The position numbers and the translations under genes are program-made. From positions 1-63,004 of IMG/VR virus record IMGVR_UViG_3300010354_000089: a stretch of DNA of 63,004 nucleotides. One strand, given 5' to 3'. The notes under the pieces are model-generated. The model did not search any database and was not told the origin of the DNA. It saw nothing but the letters and a program-made list of their open reading frames with translations. This stretch comes from a virus. The first letter of the stretch is position 1; each line of letters opens with the position of its first letter. Below, one piece after another: positions 5,451-13,851 of this stretch.

Positions 5451-6483
5451 TATCTTTTACAAAATTTAATTCATTTATAATTTCTTCTATATTATTTGAA
5501 ACATTATGATAATCTATAAAATTAAAGTTTTTAAATTTATATATTTCTTTATAATTAAACCTATTTGTATAACCTGCTATTAAATTTAATTCAATTATAT
5601 TAGTATTTTCTTTTGCTGCTAATAAGTTGACCCAAGCACTACCATTTAGTCCTGCAATATGGGTTGCATTATAGAATAAGTTTAATTGGTCTAACAGTGG
5701 CATACCTTCTAAGCATACACTTTGATATCCTATTGAATTAAAATATTTTTCTATTGAATCCTCTTCATCAAAGACACGAATTATTGGATTGGCTAGTGGA
5801 TTATTTGTTGGACTCTGTTTTAATTCATTTTTATATCTTATATTATTTAGTTTTCTTGAAATATAAATTTTTTTAGGAAGGTTTTTTTCTTCACACAAAT
5901 TAGATAAATATTCAGACATAGACTTTATATCTCTATGCTTTGAGTAGTCTCTTCCAGCAAATGGAGTTGGTAAGTCTACAGCAACATAAAAGTTTTCAAA
6001 TAATAAATTATCAGATTCTATTGTATAGATTTGTCTATCAGGAGAAAAAATATTAACAAGTTCTCTTGTATATTCATGATAATTTATTTCATTATATTTC
6101 CTCATACCAAACGGATATCTATATAGATAGTCTAAATAAGTATCAACTGATCTATCTTCAAAATCATCTCTCCATATTGGACTTTTACCCATCATGGAAT
6201 TAAAGTAGCACTTTAAATCTGGGACATGTGACCTTATAAAAAAATATTCTCCCATCATATCTAGCATGCTGTGATGATAAAAGTAATGTAAGGTGGCTAG
6301 AAAACAATCTCCTTCAAATTTTATTTGTGGCTTTTTGCTATTTGGGTTGATTCTTAAATTCTTAAATTTAACTATATGAGATATTGAAGTTTCGTTTAAA
6401 CCTCTCTCTGCTCTACTATCTACAAAACCAACTTCTTGTATTTCTACTCCGTCAGCTTCCCATTTTATTCTTTTAGCTTCCAT
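5443..6483 (-). CDS. GT61-type glycosyltransferase (DUF563-like)
   Basis: A 346-residue protein from ATG 6483, chosen because GGAGG lies five bases upstream. The C-terminal half has the GT61/capsular polysaccharide pattern: KIYISRKLNNIRYKNE (ISR...R...NE), then a strand-turn with GYQSVCLEGMPLLDQLNLF, then NATHIAGLNGSAWVNLLAA, the GxxGxxxxN acceptor/nucleotide region. Such enzymes transfer a sugar from a nucleotide donor to a glycan or protein. It overlaps the carbamoyltransferase gene by 11 bases, so the two probably act on the same glycan. The acceptor (phage virion or host surface) is unknown. Confidence 0.7.
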   Translation of the reverse strand: MEAKRIKWEADGVEIQEVGFVDSRAERGLNETSISHIVKFKNLRINPNSKKPQIKFEGDCFLATLHYFYHHSMLDMMGEYFFIRSHVPDLKCYFNSMMGKSPIWRDDFEDRSVDTYLDYLYRYPFGMRKYNEINYHEYTRELVNIFSPDRQIYTIESDNLLFENFYVAVDLPTPFAGRDYSKHRDIKSMSEYLSNLCEEKNLPKKIYISRKLNNIRYKNELKQSPTNNPLANPIIRVFDEEDSIEKYFNSIGYQSVCLEGMPLLDQLNLFYNATHIAGLNGSAWVNLLAAKENTNIIELNLIAGYTNRFNYKEIYKFKNFNFIDYHNVSNNIEEIINELNFVKDID

Positions 6484-7957
6484 AGCTTCCTCCAATAATT
6501 TTTGTATTATACTCTTTTTCCCAATTAATTATATCCAGCTTATCATTTAATAAAGGCTGACCTTTTATATTTAAACTAGTATTTAGTAGGACTGGAACCC
6601 CTGTCATTGCATACCAATTCGCCAACACTTCATACAAACCTGGGTGTTGAATTTTATTTACAGTTTGAACTCTTGACGTACCGTCTTTGTGCACTACAGA
6701 TGGTATTTTGTCTGGCTGTAAGCATTCAACAGCATACTGCATGTACGGACTTGTAAAATTCATTTTAAACCATTTGTGTGCATACTCTTCCATAACCACT
6801 GGAGCAAATGGCCTAAAGAGTTCTCTTTTTTTAATAAGATTAACTTTATCTTTAATATTTGGATCTCTAGGGTCTGCCAATATGCTTCTGTTTCCTAATG
6901 CCCTTGGTCCGTATTCTGCTCTTCCAGTTGCAACCGCAGCTATTTTATTTTTTAATAGCTCAGTAATTATTTGTGTTACTGGATACGGTCCGCCAAGATC
7001 GTGACCAAGGTATGGGTTTTCCCACTCTACGTGTTTTCCATATAAAGCTGCAGCAGCTCCTAAAGAACTTCCAGCATCTCCTGGATTTGGCATTATCCAG
7101 ATGTCCTCATATATATCCCATAGTTTTGTATTTGCTGAACAGTTTAAAGCACACCCGCCCATAAAAACTAAATTTTTCTTTTTAGTTATAAGTTTTGCAT
7201 ATCTCATAAATTCTATAAGCCTTAATTGATATACTTTTTGAACTGCTGCTGCGAGATCAAATTTTCTTTGATCAAACCACTCTTTAACATAAGGCGTACC
7301 AATTTGTCCAACCATACAAGGCACCATGCCCCAATCAAAATCATGTATTCCTTTATGAAAATTATATTTTTGTTGATTAAAAACTGGGAAGTATTCATTT
7401 ACTTTATCAAAGTATCTATCTGGATTTCCATAAGCAGCCATCCCCATCATTATGTATTCTTCTTCATTTGGTTTTAAGCCAACAAGTTGCGTAAATGCTG
7501 AGTAAAACAATCCAAAACTTATTGGATATTTTTGACTATATACCTCTTTTATTTTTGATCCTTCTCCGACCCATATTGTAGAGGTATCCCACTCCCCAAT
7601 AGCATCTAGGACTACAATAACAGCGTCATTAAACTTGCTTGTATAGTAGCCAGCAGCGGCATGAGATTTATGATGTTTAAAATATTTTACTGGTACGTCA
7701 AATGGTATGTTTGGCTTCCAATCGCTTGCCCCACCTTTTAGCATTAGCCTAGATTTTTTTAGCAAAGGCTTTTCGTAATAGGCTATATGAGTAGGTGTGC
7801 CATAGTTAAGTACATCTAAATATATTTCTTTATTATTATACCAATCGTTTTTTTGTTTACTATATCTTTCAGCATGACTAGCAAACAAAACTTTTCCATC
7901 TTTAATTAAAGATACAGATGCATCGTGAGATGTTTCATTGATTCCTAAAATTATCAT
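6473..7957 (-). CDS. O-carbamoyltransferase, NodU/CmcH (TobZ) family
   Basis: A 494-residue protein covering both domains of the family. The N-terminal Kae1-like ATPase domain begins MIILGINETSHDASVSL and has HHKSHAAAGYYTS (metal-binding histidines), VLDAIGEWDTS and MGMAAYGNP. The middle segment GGCALNCSANTKLW and PNPGDAGSSLGAA is the nucleotide-binding end. The C-terminal YrdC-like part has RAEYGPRALGNRSILADPR, the strongest family signature. These enzymes use carbamoyl phosphate and ATP to carbamoylate a sugar hydroxyl. The gene is coupled to a tiny upstream gene by TAATG and to the glycosyltransferase downstream. Closely related genes occur in many phages of aquatic bacteria. Confidence 0.92.
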   Translation of the reverse strand: MIILGINETSHDASVSLIKDGKVLFASHAERYSKQKNDWYNNKEIYLDVLNYGTPTHIAYYEKPLLKKSRLMLKGGASDWKPNIPFDVPVKYFKHHKSHAAAGYYTSKFNDAVIVVLDAIGEWDTSTIWVGEGSKIKEVYSQKYPISFGLFYSAFTQLVGLKPNEEEYIMMGMAAYGNPDRYFDKVNEYFPVFNQQKYNFHKGIHDFDWGMVPCMVGQIGTPYVKEWFDQRKFDLAAAVQKVYQLRLIEFMRYAKLITKKKNLVFMGGCALNCSANTKLWDIYEDIWIMPNPGDAGSSLGAAAALYGKHVEWENPYLGHDLGGPYPVTQIITELLKNKIAAVATGRAEYGPRALGNRSILADPRDPNIKDKVNLIKKRELFRPFAPVVMEEYAHKWFKMNFTSPYMQYAVECLQPDKIPSVVHKDGTSRVQTVNKIQHPGLYEVLANWYAMTGVPVLLNTSLNIKGQPLLNDKLDIINWEKEYNTKIIGGSYGS

Positions 7958-8058
7958 TAATATACAAACCTATCCCAATCATCTTTTTTCTTTTTTTTAA
8001 ATTTGTTTTTAATTTTAATAATAATGTAATAAATATTTAAAAAAATATTTTTTATCAT
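7957..8058 (-). CDS. 33-residue Lys-rich micropeptide (copy 1)
   Basis: A short gene fitting exactly between its neighbours: its ATG (8058) overlaps the TGA of the SGNH gene as ATGA, and its TAA overlaps the carbamoyltransferase ATG as TAATG. The product has a hydrophobic N-terminal half (MIKNIFLNIYYIIIKI), a lysine run, and the ending DRFVY. A second peptide at 10062-10145 has the same three-part plan and the same FVY ending. Such a peptide would insert in or lie on the membrane. It may also serve mainly to couple translation. Function unknown. Confidence 0.5.
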   Translation of the reverse strand: MIKNIFLNIYYIIIKIKNKFKKKKKDDWDRFVY

Positions 8059-9053
8059 ATGCCCCAGTTTTCTTTCATATACTCTAAAACAATTTCTGCA
8101 ACATGAGCATTTCTATGTGTTCCCCAATGTGCAAATGCATCTGAGTCTACCCTGGTTCTCTTTCCATACTTAAATCTATCCATAGCTGCATCAAATATTA
8201 TTGGATACTCTTCTTTTAATTCCCTATGGCAATCTTCTCCAATTTTATCAATGTAATTTTCATAATCATATTTCCATTTTCTAAAAGGGATGTCAATAAA
8301 AGTTTTGTACCCTAGGCCTCTATTTTTTAAATCAATTATAGTATCTGGCATTCCGCTCCAAGTTGCCCAAGTAGACCAAGCAAAATTAATACCAACTGCT
8401 TCACAATATTGTTCTAGTATTAATAAACTTTGAGCTTGCCAAAAATGTATTGATTCTAAATTAATAACCTCTCCTGGAACAAATGGGGCCTTTTGTATTT
8501 TATCGTATTCCCCATTGTATGTTGCAACAAGTATTGGAGAAAATAAATCTCTATTTTTTGGATTAGCGTTTTTAATATCCTCTAATAAAAATCTTTCAAG
8601 ATCTGGGACAACCTCAAATCTTTCAAATGGAGGCATCATGCAATAAATGCTTTTAGGATTTCCAAACTGTTTTATATATGAAAAAATAAGCCTTACAATT
8701 CCACTTACTGAATTACCAGGAAATGCAATATTATGAACTGACTGTGTTGTATTATTTTGTATTAAATCAGAAAATCTATATTCTTTTGGTATGCCAACAC
8801 CCCAGGTTTGCGAACAACCTGATATTAAAATATCTGCACACTCTGTGAAGTCTTCATCTCTAAATCCGTAGTTATTGTATGTATACATTACTCCGTGAGA
8901 CTCAATGCTGGCTTTAGGATTCTTAAAATGATCTCCTTCATTTAAAGTTCTATTACCTTGAAATTTTTGATTCTTTAATAAATTTAAATACACAGACTCA
9001 ATCATATATTTATTATTGTTTCTGTCGTAGTCGTCGTAAAAAAATCTACCCAT
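8055..9053 (-). CDS. SGNH/GDSL-like hydrolase or acyltransferase (copy 2)
   Basis: A 332-residue protein from ATG 9053, which overlaps the upstream stop by eight bases (ATGGGTAG); a TTG further up is less likely. Block I of the SGNH fold is ILISGCSQTWGVGIP, with the nucleophile serine at about residue 81. A glycine block follows (NIAFPGNSVSGIV). The C-terminal block has HWGTHRNAHVAEIV in place of the usual DxxH, so the catalytic dyad is not standard. SGNH proteins esterify or de-esterify glycans. It is about the same length as, and clearly paralogous to, the next gene upstream, indicating tandem duplication with divergence. Confidence 0.65.
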   Translation of the reverse strand: MGRFFYDDYDRNNNKYMIESVYLNLLKNQKFQGNRTLNEGDHFKNPKASIESHGVMYTYNNYGFRDEDFTECADILISGCSQTWGVGIPKEYRFSDLIQNNTTQSVHNIAFPGNSVSGIVRLIFSYIKQFGNPKSIYCMMPPFERFEVVPDLERFLLEDIKNANPKNRDLFSPILVATYNGEYDKIQKAPFVPGEVINLESIHFWQAQSLLILEQYCEAVGINFAWSTWATWSGMPDTIIDLKNRGLGYKTFIDIPFRKWKYDYENYIDKIGEDCHRELKEEYPIIFDAAMDRFKYGKRTRVDSDAFAHWGTHRNAHVAEIVLEYMKENWGI

Positions 9054-10062
9054 TAAATACAGCTTTCTCAAATGCTTCTGCTATATGAATATGCTTATGA
9101 ACTCCTATATGAGCATTTCCTTTTAGTGGATTAAAGTCATTTGCTCTTTCCCAAAAAAATTCATTTTCATTATTTTTTTGATCTTCATGACAATAAGATT
9201 TATCCATATAATATTCTTTTCCATCATTAGGATTAAATATATGCCAATTATGAGGCTCTAGATCTACATAGTTTTTATAGTATCTTTTATCTACTACTTT
9301 GAAGAAATGATACGCACTTATATCCCATGTTCCATACTTTAAAGTAATTCCAGCGACTTCGCAATATTGCTCCAGCATTCTAATATACTGCAATGCCTGC
9401 CATATAGTTATCTCTCCAGTCATAACTTCTTCCATAAAGTAAGGAGTTTTAAAATATTTTGGTTTTTGTGAAAGTAATCTTGTTTCTCCTAAATTAGTGT
9501 TTGCAATCATAGGCTGATCTTTTTCAGGATATTCTGTTTCTACAAGAACATTTTTTGTATGCATTAGATTTGCAGTAGTTGGAAACATCATTCTATAAAG
9601 ATCTGGAAACGCTACAAAAACATATTTTGGATTTCCAATTTCTCTAAAATAGCAAAACAAAATCTCAACTATACCAGCAATAGATTTACCATAGTATGCA
9701 ACATTATGTAATGATTTATTAGTTTTTGCTTTTATAATTTGAGGCCAAATAAACTCATCTGGAATTCCAGAGCCCCATGTTTGAGAGCAACCAGCAGTAA
9801 CTATTTCTGCTGGCTCTGAACCAAATTCTTCTCCTCTGTATCCAAGTTCATTAATTGTATAATTTTTCCCAAAAGAGTTAATTGCTTCTGGAAATCTATT
9901 TCTTTGATTCTCATCCCAGAGTGTTGGCTTATGTATTCTGCTTGCAAAGGCACAATTTTTTAAAGTTGGATATAATAAAACAGAAGCATCTTTTTCTGTA
10001 TAGATGTACTGTCCTTCTTGAATTAAAGCATTATGAACTTCATAGTCTACATTTTTAGCCAT
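9046..10062 (-). CDS. SGNH/GDSL-like hydrolase or acyltransferase (copy 1)
   Basis: A 338-residue paralogue of the downstream gene. It shares block I EIVTAGCSQTWGSGIP (serine at about residue 93), HNVAYYGKSIAGIVEIL, and the ending HIGVHKHIHIAEAF, in which a His-rich segment replaces the canonical DxxH. Both copies also share a GNPK...MFP/MPP core strand and an aromatic central segment (ITIWQALQYIRMLEQYCEVAGI versus the equivalent in copy 2, LLILEQYCEAVGI). With the carbamoyltransferase and glycosyltransferase this suggests O-acylation or deacylation of a glycan. The start is coupled by TAATG to a 27-residue gene. Confidence 0.65.
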   Translation of the reverse strand: MAKNVDYEVHNALIQEGQYIYTEKDASVLLYPTLKNCAFASRIHKPTLWDENQRNRFPEAINSFGKNYTINELGYRGEEFGSEPAEIVTAGCSQTWGSGIPDEFIWPQIIKAKTNKSLHNVAYYGKSIAGIVEILFCYFREIGNPKYVFVAFPDLYRMMFPTTANLMHTKNVLVETEYPEKDQPMIANTNLGETRLLSQKPKYFKTPYFMEEVMTGEITIWQALQYIRMLEQYCEVAGITLKYGTWDISAYHFFKVVDKRYYKNYVDLEPHNWHIFNPNDGKEYYMDKSYCHEDQKNNENEFFWERANDFNPLKGNAHIGVHKHIHIAEAFEKAVFNG

Positions 10063-10145
10063 TAGTATACAAATCCCTTTGGTTTTCTTTTCTTATCTTT
10101 CTTTCTGTAAAAAAAGATATAAACTCTATAAAATATTTTTTTCAT
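10062..10145 (-). CDS. 27-residue Lys-rich micropeptide (copy 2)
   Basis: ATG at 10145 with GAGGAG ten bases upstream; the TAA overlaps the SGNH gene ATG as TAATG. The product is a hydrophobic start (MKKIFYRVYIFFY), then a basic stretch and the ending KGFVY, parallel to the peptide at 7957-8058. The gene overlaps the 3' end of the zinc protein by 20 bases. The last codons and the following start share the string TTTGTATA(C/T)TAATG in both copies, which could also be a regulatory signal. Confidence 0.45.
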   Translation of the reverse strand: MKKIFYRVYIFFYRKKDKKRKPKGFVY

Positions 10146-10371
10146 TAGATATAGACTCCTCTACTATTTGCTGCACATATTCAGAAAAATGTTTTCTTAT
10201 ACTTCCTGCTGGCCTTGATCCAGTGCTAGTCCACAACCTTTTATATTCATTTACATTTGCAAATGTTGTTGGACATAGTGATATTCCATTATATTCTTTG
10301 AGTATTGTTGGTAGCGGAACATGCTTACCACAACATTTACATTCCTTTGCTCTTTCTTGATAAACACTCAT
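10126..10371 (-). CDS. Small zinc-binding-like protein, conserved phage type
   Basis: An 81-residue protein with a compact cysteine group (KECKCCGKHVPLP) and a later LCPTT cysteine, consistent with a zinc knuckle of the CxxC...C type, followed by a basic and helical C-terminus (RKHFSEYVQQIVEES). It overlaps the terminase gene by four bases (ATGA-type) and is therefore co-translated with it. Small zinc proteins beside the terminase occur in many actinobacterial phages, sometimes as HNH-like or regulatory factors. The HNH residues are not present here. Confidence 0.6.
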   Translation of the reverse strand: MSVYQERAKECKCCGKHVPLPTILKEYNGISLCPTTFANVNEYKRLWTSTGSRPAGSIRKHFSEYVQQIVEESISNEKNIL

Positions 10372-12182
10372 ATTATTTGCATCCTATCTACCGCTTCTCT
10401 TAACTGTTCTGGCATATGTGGAGCCCTTATTAAATTAATGGCCTCTGGTCCTTTTTCTAAAGGATTGAAGTCGTTGTCATACGACATTGATTCATATGTA
10501 TGAACTTTGATTTCTTGATTTGAATCAAACCTAGTTCTGCTTATAGAGTTAAAAATAGATCCACAAACTGCATCCGCCAAGTCTTTAGATCCTTTTCTTG
10601 GGTGATCAACTTTATCACGCATTATTTTTAACTGCAATAGTTCATCAATTAATAAAGGTATGTGTGGGCCGTTTAACCTTTCTTCTAAAACAACCATTGC
10701 CATATCATCATAATGTTTCTTTGCAACTGATAATATTTCTGTATTAATTCCATAAGCTTTTAGCTGCTGCATCATGTCATGAGAATTCCAGCGATCAAAT
10801 GTACAAACTCTAATTTTAAATCCACGAGTTCTAAGAGATAGAATATAATCTTTTACTTCTGTAAAGTCAACAGATCTATCTGGTGTCGGTGTCCAATATC
10901 TAACAGCATCTACTTCAACAATTGGAGCTGGCTGAGAGTAGGTGTCAGTTACTTTTACGTTTACCCATCTTTGAACGTGTGCCATAGCAACTGCACAATG
11001 GTCATGTTTTTGTGCAAGGTCAACGTGTATAAAATATTCTTTATCTGGGTCTGGGGCAAACCAGTCTTCTAAACGTCCAAACTGATCCACGGCTAAAGTA
11101 GTTTTATTAAAAGCTTTTTCTACCTTTTCACGAGACTTAAAAAATGCATCTATCATTTCTGGTGGCATGCAGGCAAATCTTCCAAGTGCATCTAAAGAAT
11201 TTTTATAGAATGATGTTTTAAAATCATCTATACTTCTTGTTGGATTGACTTCCCATGTTGGTCTTTTTAAAGCGTATACTTTAGGAACCGAATATGATTT
11301 GATGTGGTCTTCTTCCCATTCAATTTCAAACTCATTTCCATCTGTGTTATCTGGAAGGTCTTCGTCCATTTTAAATTTATGAGACCTAATAATAACTTCT
11401 TTTTCTGCAATAGCTGAATCATAGAACTTTTGAATAGGATCGTTTTTAAAGCGTGGGAAAGACAGCAAAATAACCTTACCAAAGTCTGGAAAACGGGAAT
11501 CTACTGAGGCCCTATACATTTCATATATCGCATCTGCTGTCTTTGCCTGATCATGTCCAGTTGTATTTTCTATAGCAAATCCAGATATCTCATCAAGAAT
11601 AACTGCTATAACGTTATAGCCTTCCCAAGCTTCTCTTTCTGAGTGACCAGAATGAACTGTTACTGATTTATCAAATTTAATCTCTGAAGCTTTAGATTCA
11701 TACTTTCCAGCAAACCATGGAGACCTATCTATTCTTTGTTTAAACCCTTTAAAGAAAACATTGTTTGCCTGCTGTGCGTTAATAGCAATGTTCAAAATAT
11801 CTATTGAATCTCCAGGTGGCTTATTGTAATATGTGGCAGGATCTTTTAAACATAATAGTAAATATACTATATATGACACAGCAATGGTAGAACAATAATC
11901 TTTACCAGATCCTTTGCCAAGCTGAGCAATAACTTCAGTTGCTGTTTGCTTATATAGTCTTTGTCCTTCTTCTTCTCCAAATAATTTAATTAGAGTTGAC
12001 TCTTTGTATATTTGAGAACTTTTTTCAATCAAAGTATATTGTAAAGTAGATAGCGGAGGCAGTCCAAGATAGTCTGGATGGGTAACAAATGTTTTTAAAT
12101 CGACTGGTCTTTGATCAAATTCTTCGCCATCGAGTATATCTATAAAGTCATTAAAGTTAAGATCCACTGACCTGCTCTGCAT
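10368..12182 (-). CDS. terL: Terminase large subunit
   Basis: A 604-residue DNA-packaging motor. The ATPase domain has a Walker A at residues about 87-95 (AQLGKGSGKD) and a Walker B with catalytic Glu (IAVILDEISGF). The C-terminal RNase-H-like nuclease has an acidic residue in FIHVDLAQKHDH, a second in CTFDRWNSHD, and a third in KDLADAVCGS, the expected three-acid set. It cuts concatemeric DNA and pumps it into the prohead through the portal. It follows the putative small subunit with a 26-base overlap. Unlike most phage maps it lies well away from the portal gene, with the replication module between. Confidence 0.93.
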   Translation of the reverse strand: MQSRSVDLNFNDFIDILDGEEFDQRPVDLKTFVTHPDYLGLPPLSTLQYTLIEKSSQIYKESTLIKLFGEEEGQRLYKQTATEVIAQLGKGSGKDYCSTIAVSYIVYLLLCLKDPATYYNKPPGDSIDILNIAINAQQANNVFFKGFKQRIDRSPWFAGKYESKASEIKFDKSVTVHSGHSEREAWEGYNVIAVILDEISGFAIENTTGHDQAKTADAIYEMYRASVDSRFPDFGKVILLSFPRFKNDPIQKFYDSAIAEKEVIIRSHKFKMDEDLPDNTDGNEFEIEWEEDHIKSYSVPKVYALKRPTWEVNPTRSIDDFKTSFYKNSLDALGRFACMPPEMIDAFFKSREKVEKAFNKTTLAVDQFGRLEDWFAPDPDKEYFIHVDLAQKHDHCAVAMAHVQRWVNVKVTDTYSQPAPIVEVDAVRYWTPTPDRSVDFTEVKDYILSLRTRGFKIRVCTFDRWNSHDMMQQLKAYGINTEILSVAKKHYDDMAMVVLEERLNGPHIPLLIDELLQLKIMRDKVDHPRKGSKDLADAVCGSIFNSISRTRFDSNQEIKVHTYESMSYDNDFNPLEKGPEAINLIRAPHMPEQLREAVDRMQII

Positions 12183-12699
12183 CTATTACTACTGGCTCAA
12201 CTATACCAGTTATTTGAGACAATCTTTTTGCTACTTCTAATTTACATTTTGAACAAGTAGAAGTAACTTCTTTTAATATCCCAACAAGAATTTCTTGTTT
12301 TCTTTCCGCCTCTGCTACTTGACCAGCTATTTCATTATTTTCTAAAACGCCTACGGACTGCAGCATACCTATTCTTTTTGTTTCAATATCTGAAATTAAC
12401 TTAAGAGCATTTGCTTTTACATTAAGCTGCCCTGCTTGGTCAGCATCTTCTACAGTTTTCCATGCTTCTTTAATAAGCATTGCATAATGTTGATCCGCTC
12501 CAGAAACGGCTTCCTTAGCCCTTTCTCTCATATTAATATCATTATGGACAACAGACTTCCATTCGTCTATATATCCCAAAACTTCTTTACGAGAGAATCC
12601 AGTAAGGGTAGCAATTTGTGTAGCTGAGTTTCCTTTTAAAAGCTCCTCAACAACCTTATTCATTCTGTCAAAGTGGACAGCAGGCTCTAAATCAGACAT
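12157..12699 (-). CDS. Probable terminase small subunit
   Basis: A 180-residue protein directly upstream of the large subunit. The N-terminal third contains a helix-turn-helix (KGNSATQIATLTGFSRKEVLGYIDEW, residues about 22-47, read in two parts). A long helical middle (about 60-130) suits oligomerisation into a ring, and the C-terminal part has a CSKCK cysteine pair. This is the layout of DNA-recognition subunits of terminases. Position and structure support the call; sequence similarity cannot be checked here. A -10 box ends six bases before its ATG, so it is probably translated from a leaderless message. Confidence 0.7.
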   Translation of the reverse strand: MSDLEPAVHFDRMNKVVEELLKGNSATQIATLTGFSRKEVLGYIDEWKSVVHNDINMRERAKEAVSGADQHYAMLIKEAWKTVEDADQAGQLNVKANALKLISDIETKRIGMLQSVGVLENNEIAGQVAEAERKQEILVGILKEVTSTCSKCKLEVAKRLSQITGIVEPVVIDAEQVSGS

Positions 12700-12705
12700 A
12701 TATTA

Positions 12706-12711
12706 AGTATA
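12706..12711 (-). promoter_or_regulatory. Leaderless-type promoter of the terminase genes
   Basis: TATACT preceded by TGG (extended -10), with six bases (TAATAT) to the ATG at 12699. No ribosome-binding site precedes the gene. No clear -35 is visible. Confidence 0.45.
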
Positions 12712-12726
12712 CCACATTCTAGTTGA

Positions 12727-13050
12727 CTAAGACTGCTTTGCTATTTTTAATAGAATTAAATATCCAATTAGATCATCAATATCGTTATCTCCTGGATATT
12801 CTGTACCCTTCATTAGTCTGTTTAACTTATCATCAATACGAACATGTAGCTGCTCTCTAGGTCCCGCCTTTGAAAATATACGTACAGGGTCAAGGGCTGA
12901 ATTGCCGTAAGCAATATTTTTCTTGACAAGCATATGTGCAATTTCATGGCAGGTCTGTAGAATTTCTTTACCTGCTTCTGTACCTACTGTTAATAGATAT
13001 AAGTCATCGCATTCAAAATGATCTCTATCTGGAAATACTGGTTCAAGCAT
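12727..13050 (-). CDS. DUF1599/MazG-like nucleotide-related protein
   Basis: A 107-residue helical protein. Its core reads KKNIAYGNSALDPVRIFSKA, then RIDDKLNRLMKG and DIDDLIGYLILLKIA. The K-N-x-x-YGNS, R-x-x-DK-x-x-R and DNDxxDLIGYxxL pattern is that of the DUF1599 (nucleotide modification associated) proteins, which are all-alpha and related in fold to MazG-type NTP pyrophosphohydrolases; the acidic residues could hold metal. The substrate is unknown. It overlaps the nucleotidyltransferase gene by eight bases. Confidence 0.6.
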   Translation of the reverse strand: MLEPVFPDRDHFECDDLYLLTVGTEAGKEILQTCHEIAHMLVKKNIAYGNSALDPVRIFSKAGPREQLHVRIDDKLNRLMKGTEYPGDNDIDDLIGYLILLKIAKQS

Positions 13051-13708
13051 TATCCATCTCCTTGTATAATTGTTTTAATCCTTTTAACGTTCCAATATCC
13101 ATATATTGTCCGCCTGGTTTTACTGCCTTTATATTTATTTTATTATTTATCCATTCTTCTAATTGCTTACCTGGATGTTCTAGCTTTGGATCTATGTATT
13201 TTACCATATTGTTTCTGAATAGTATAGCCCCCCACATATCCATATAATTACAATTAATTGATTTATCTTGTGAACCAATTACCTTATCGTTAAATAAAAG
13301 TATTTGTCCCACTTTGCCCTTTAGATCTTCGGTACAGTCCCATGATCCAAGCACAATATCAGCGTCTTTTTCCTTTAACATTTCTTTATATGGGTTATTA
13401 ATAGAATTTAATATAAAGGTGTCTGGCATCCCAACCAATACATTTTCATCATCCCCAGCTACAAACTTAATTGCATCAGACATTGTTGATGGTTCACGAA
13501 TAATAATTTTAATATTCATATCCATATTTTGAATTATAGGAACCCATTCTGATCTTGTGGCGACACGAACTTCATCACAAACCTCTAACATTTTTTCAAC
13601 ATGCCATTGTATTAATGATCTTTCATCTGATATTGGTATGCAAAATTTTGGAATGCCTCCTATTCTGGAGGCTTTTCCTGAAGCTGGGAGTACGCCGACT
13701 ATGCTCAT
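13043..13708 (-). CDS. Sugar-phosphate nucleotidyltransferase
   Basis: A 221-residue GT-A fold enzyme of the RmlA/GlmU type. The N-terminal signature is VLPASGKASRIGGIPKFCIPI, equivalent to the LAAGxGxRxxxxxxPKxLxP nucleotide loop with the catalytic lysine. The active-site Asp is in VGMPDTF, and the C-terminus has GGQYMDIGTLKGL, the sugar-binding loop of this family. It makes a nucleoside-diphosphate sugar from a sugar 1-phosphate. It probably supplies the donor for the GT61 glycosyltransferase in the glycan cassette about 7 kb downstream. Its ATG overlaps the stop of a small HTH gene. Confidence 0.85.
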   Translation of the reverse strand: MSIVGVLPASGKASRIGGIPKFCIPISDERSLIQWHVEKMLEVCDEVRVATRSEWVPIIQNMDMNIKIIIREPSTMSDAIKFVAGDDENVLVGMPDTFILNSINNPYKEMLKEKDADIVLGSWDCTEDLKGKVGQILLFNDKVIGSQDKSINCNYMDMWGAILFRNNMVKYIDPKLEHPGKQLEEWINNKINIKAVKPGGQYMDIGTLKGLKQLYKEMDNA

Positions 13709-13851
13709 CTTTTTTTAATAAAACCAAACTTATCTAAATATCTTTGGATGGTCATAGCAGAAACACCACACTCTGTTCCAATTTCTGTGACTGTTTTCTT
13801 TTGGATTACATATCTTCTATATAACCAATCTTTATTTTGATATAGTTTCAT
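13705..13851 (-). CDS. 48-residue helix-turn-helix protein
   Basis: A gene too short for most ORF lists. Its ATG (13851) overlaps the TGA of the RuvC-like gene and its TGA overlaps the next ATG, both as ATGA. The product begins MKLYQNKDWLYRRYV and continues with a clear HTH: KKTVTEIGTECGVSAMTIQR, then YLDKFGFIKKR. The recognition helix SAMTIQRYLDKFG resembles small phage and resolvase-type HTH segments. It may bind DNA as a local regulator or as an accessory to the neighbouring nuclease. The RuvC gene ends exactly where it begins. Confidence 0.7.
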   Translation of the reverse strand: MKLYQNKDWLYRRYVIQKKTVTEIGTECGVSAMTIQRYLDKFGFIKKR

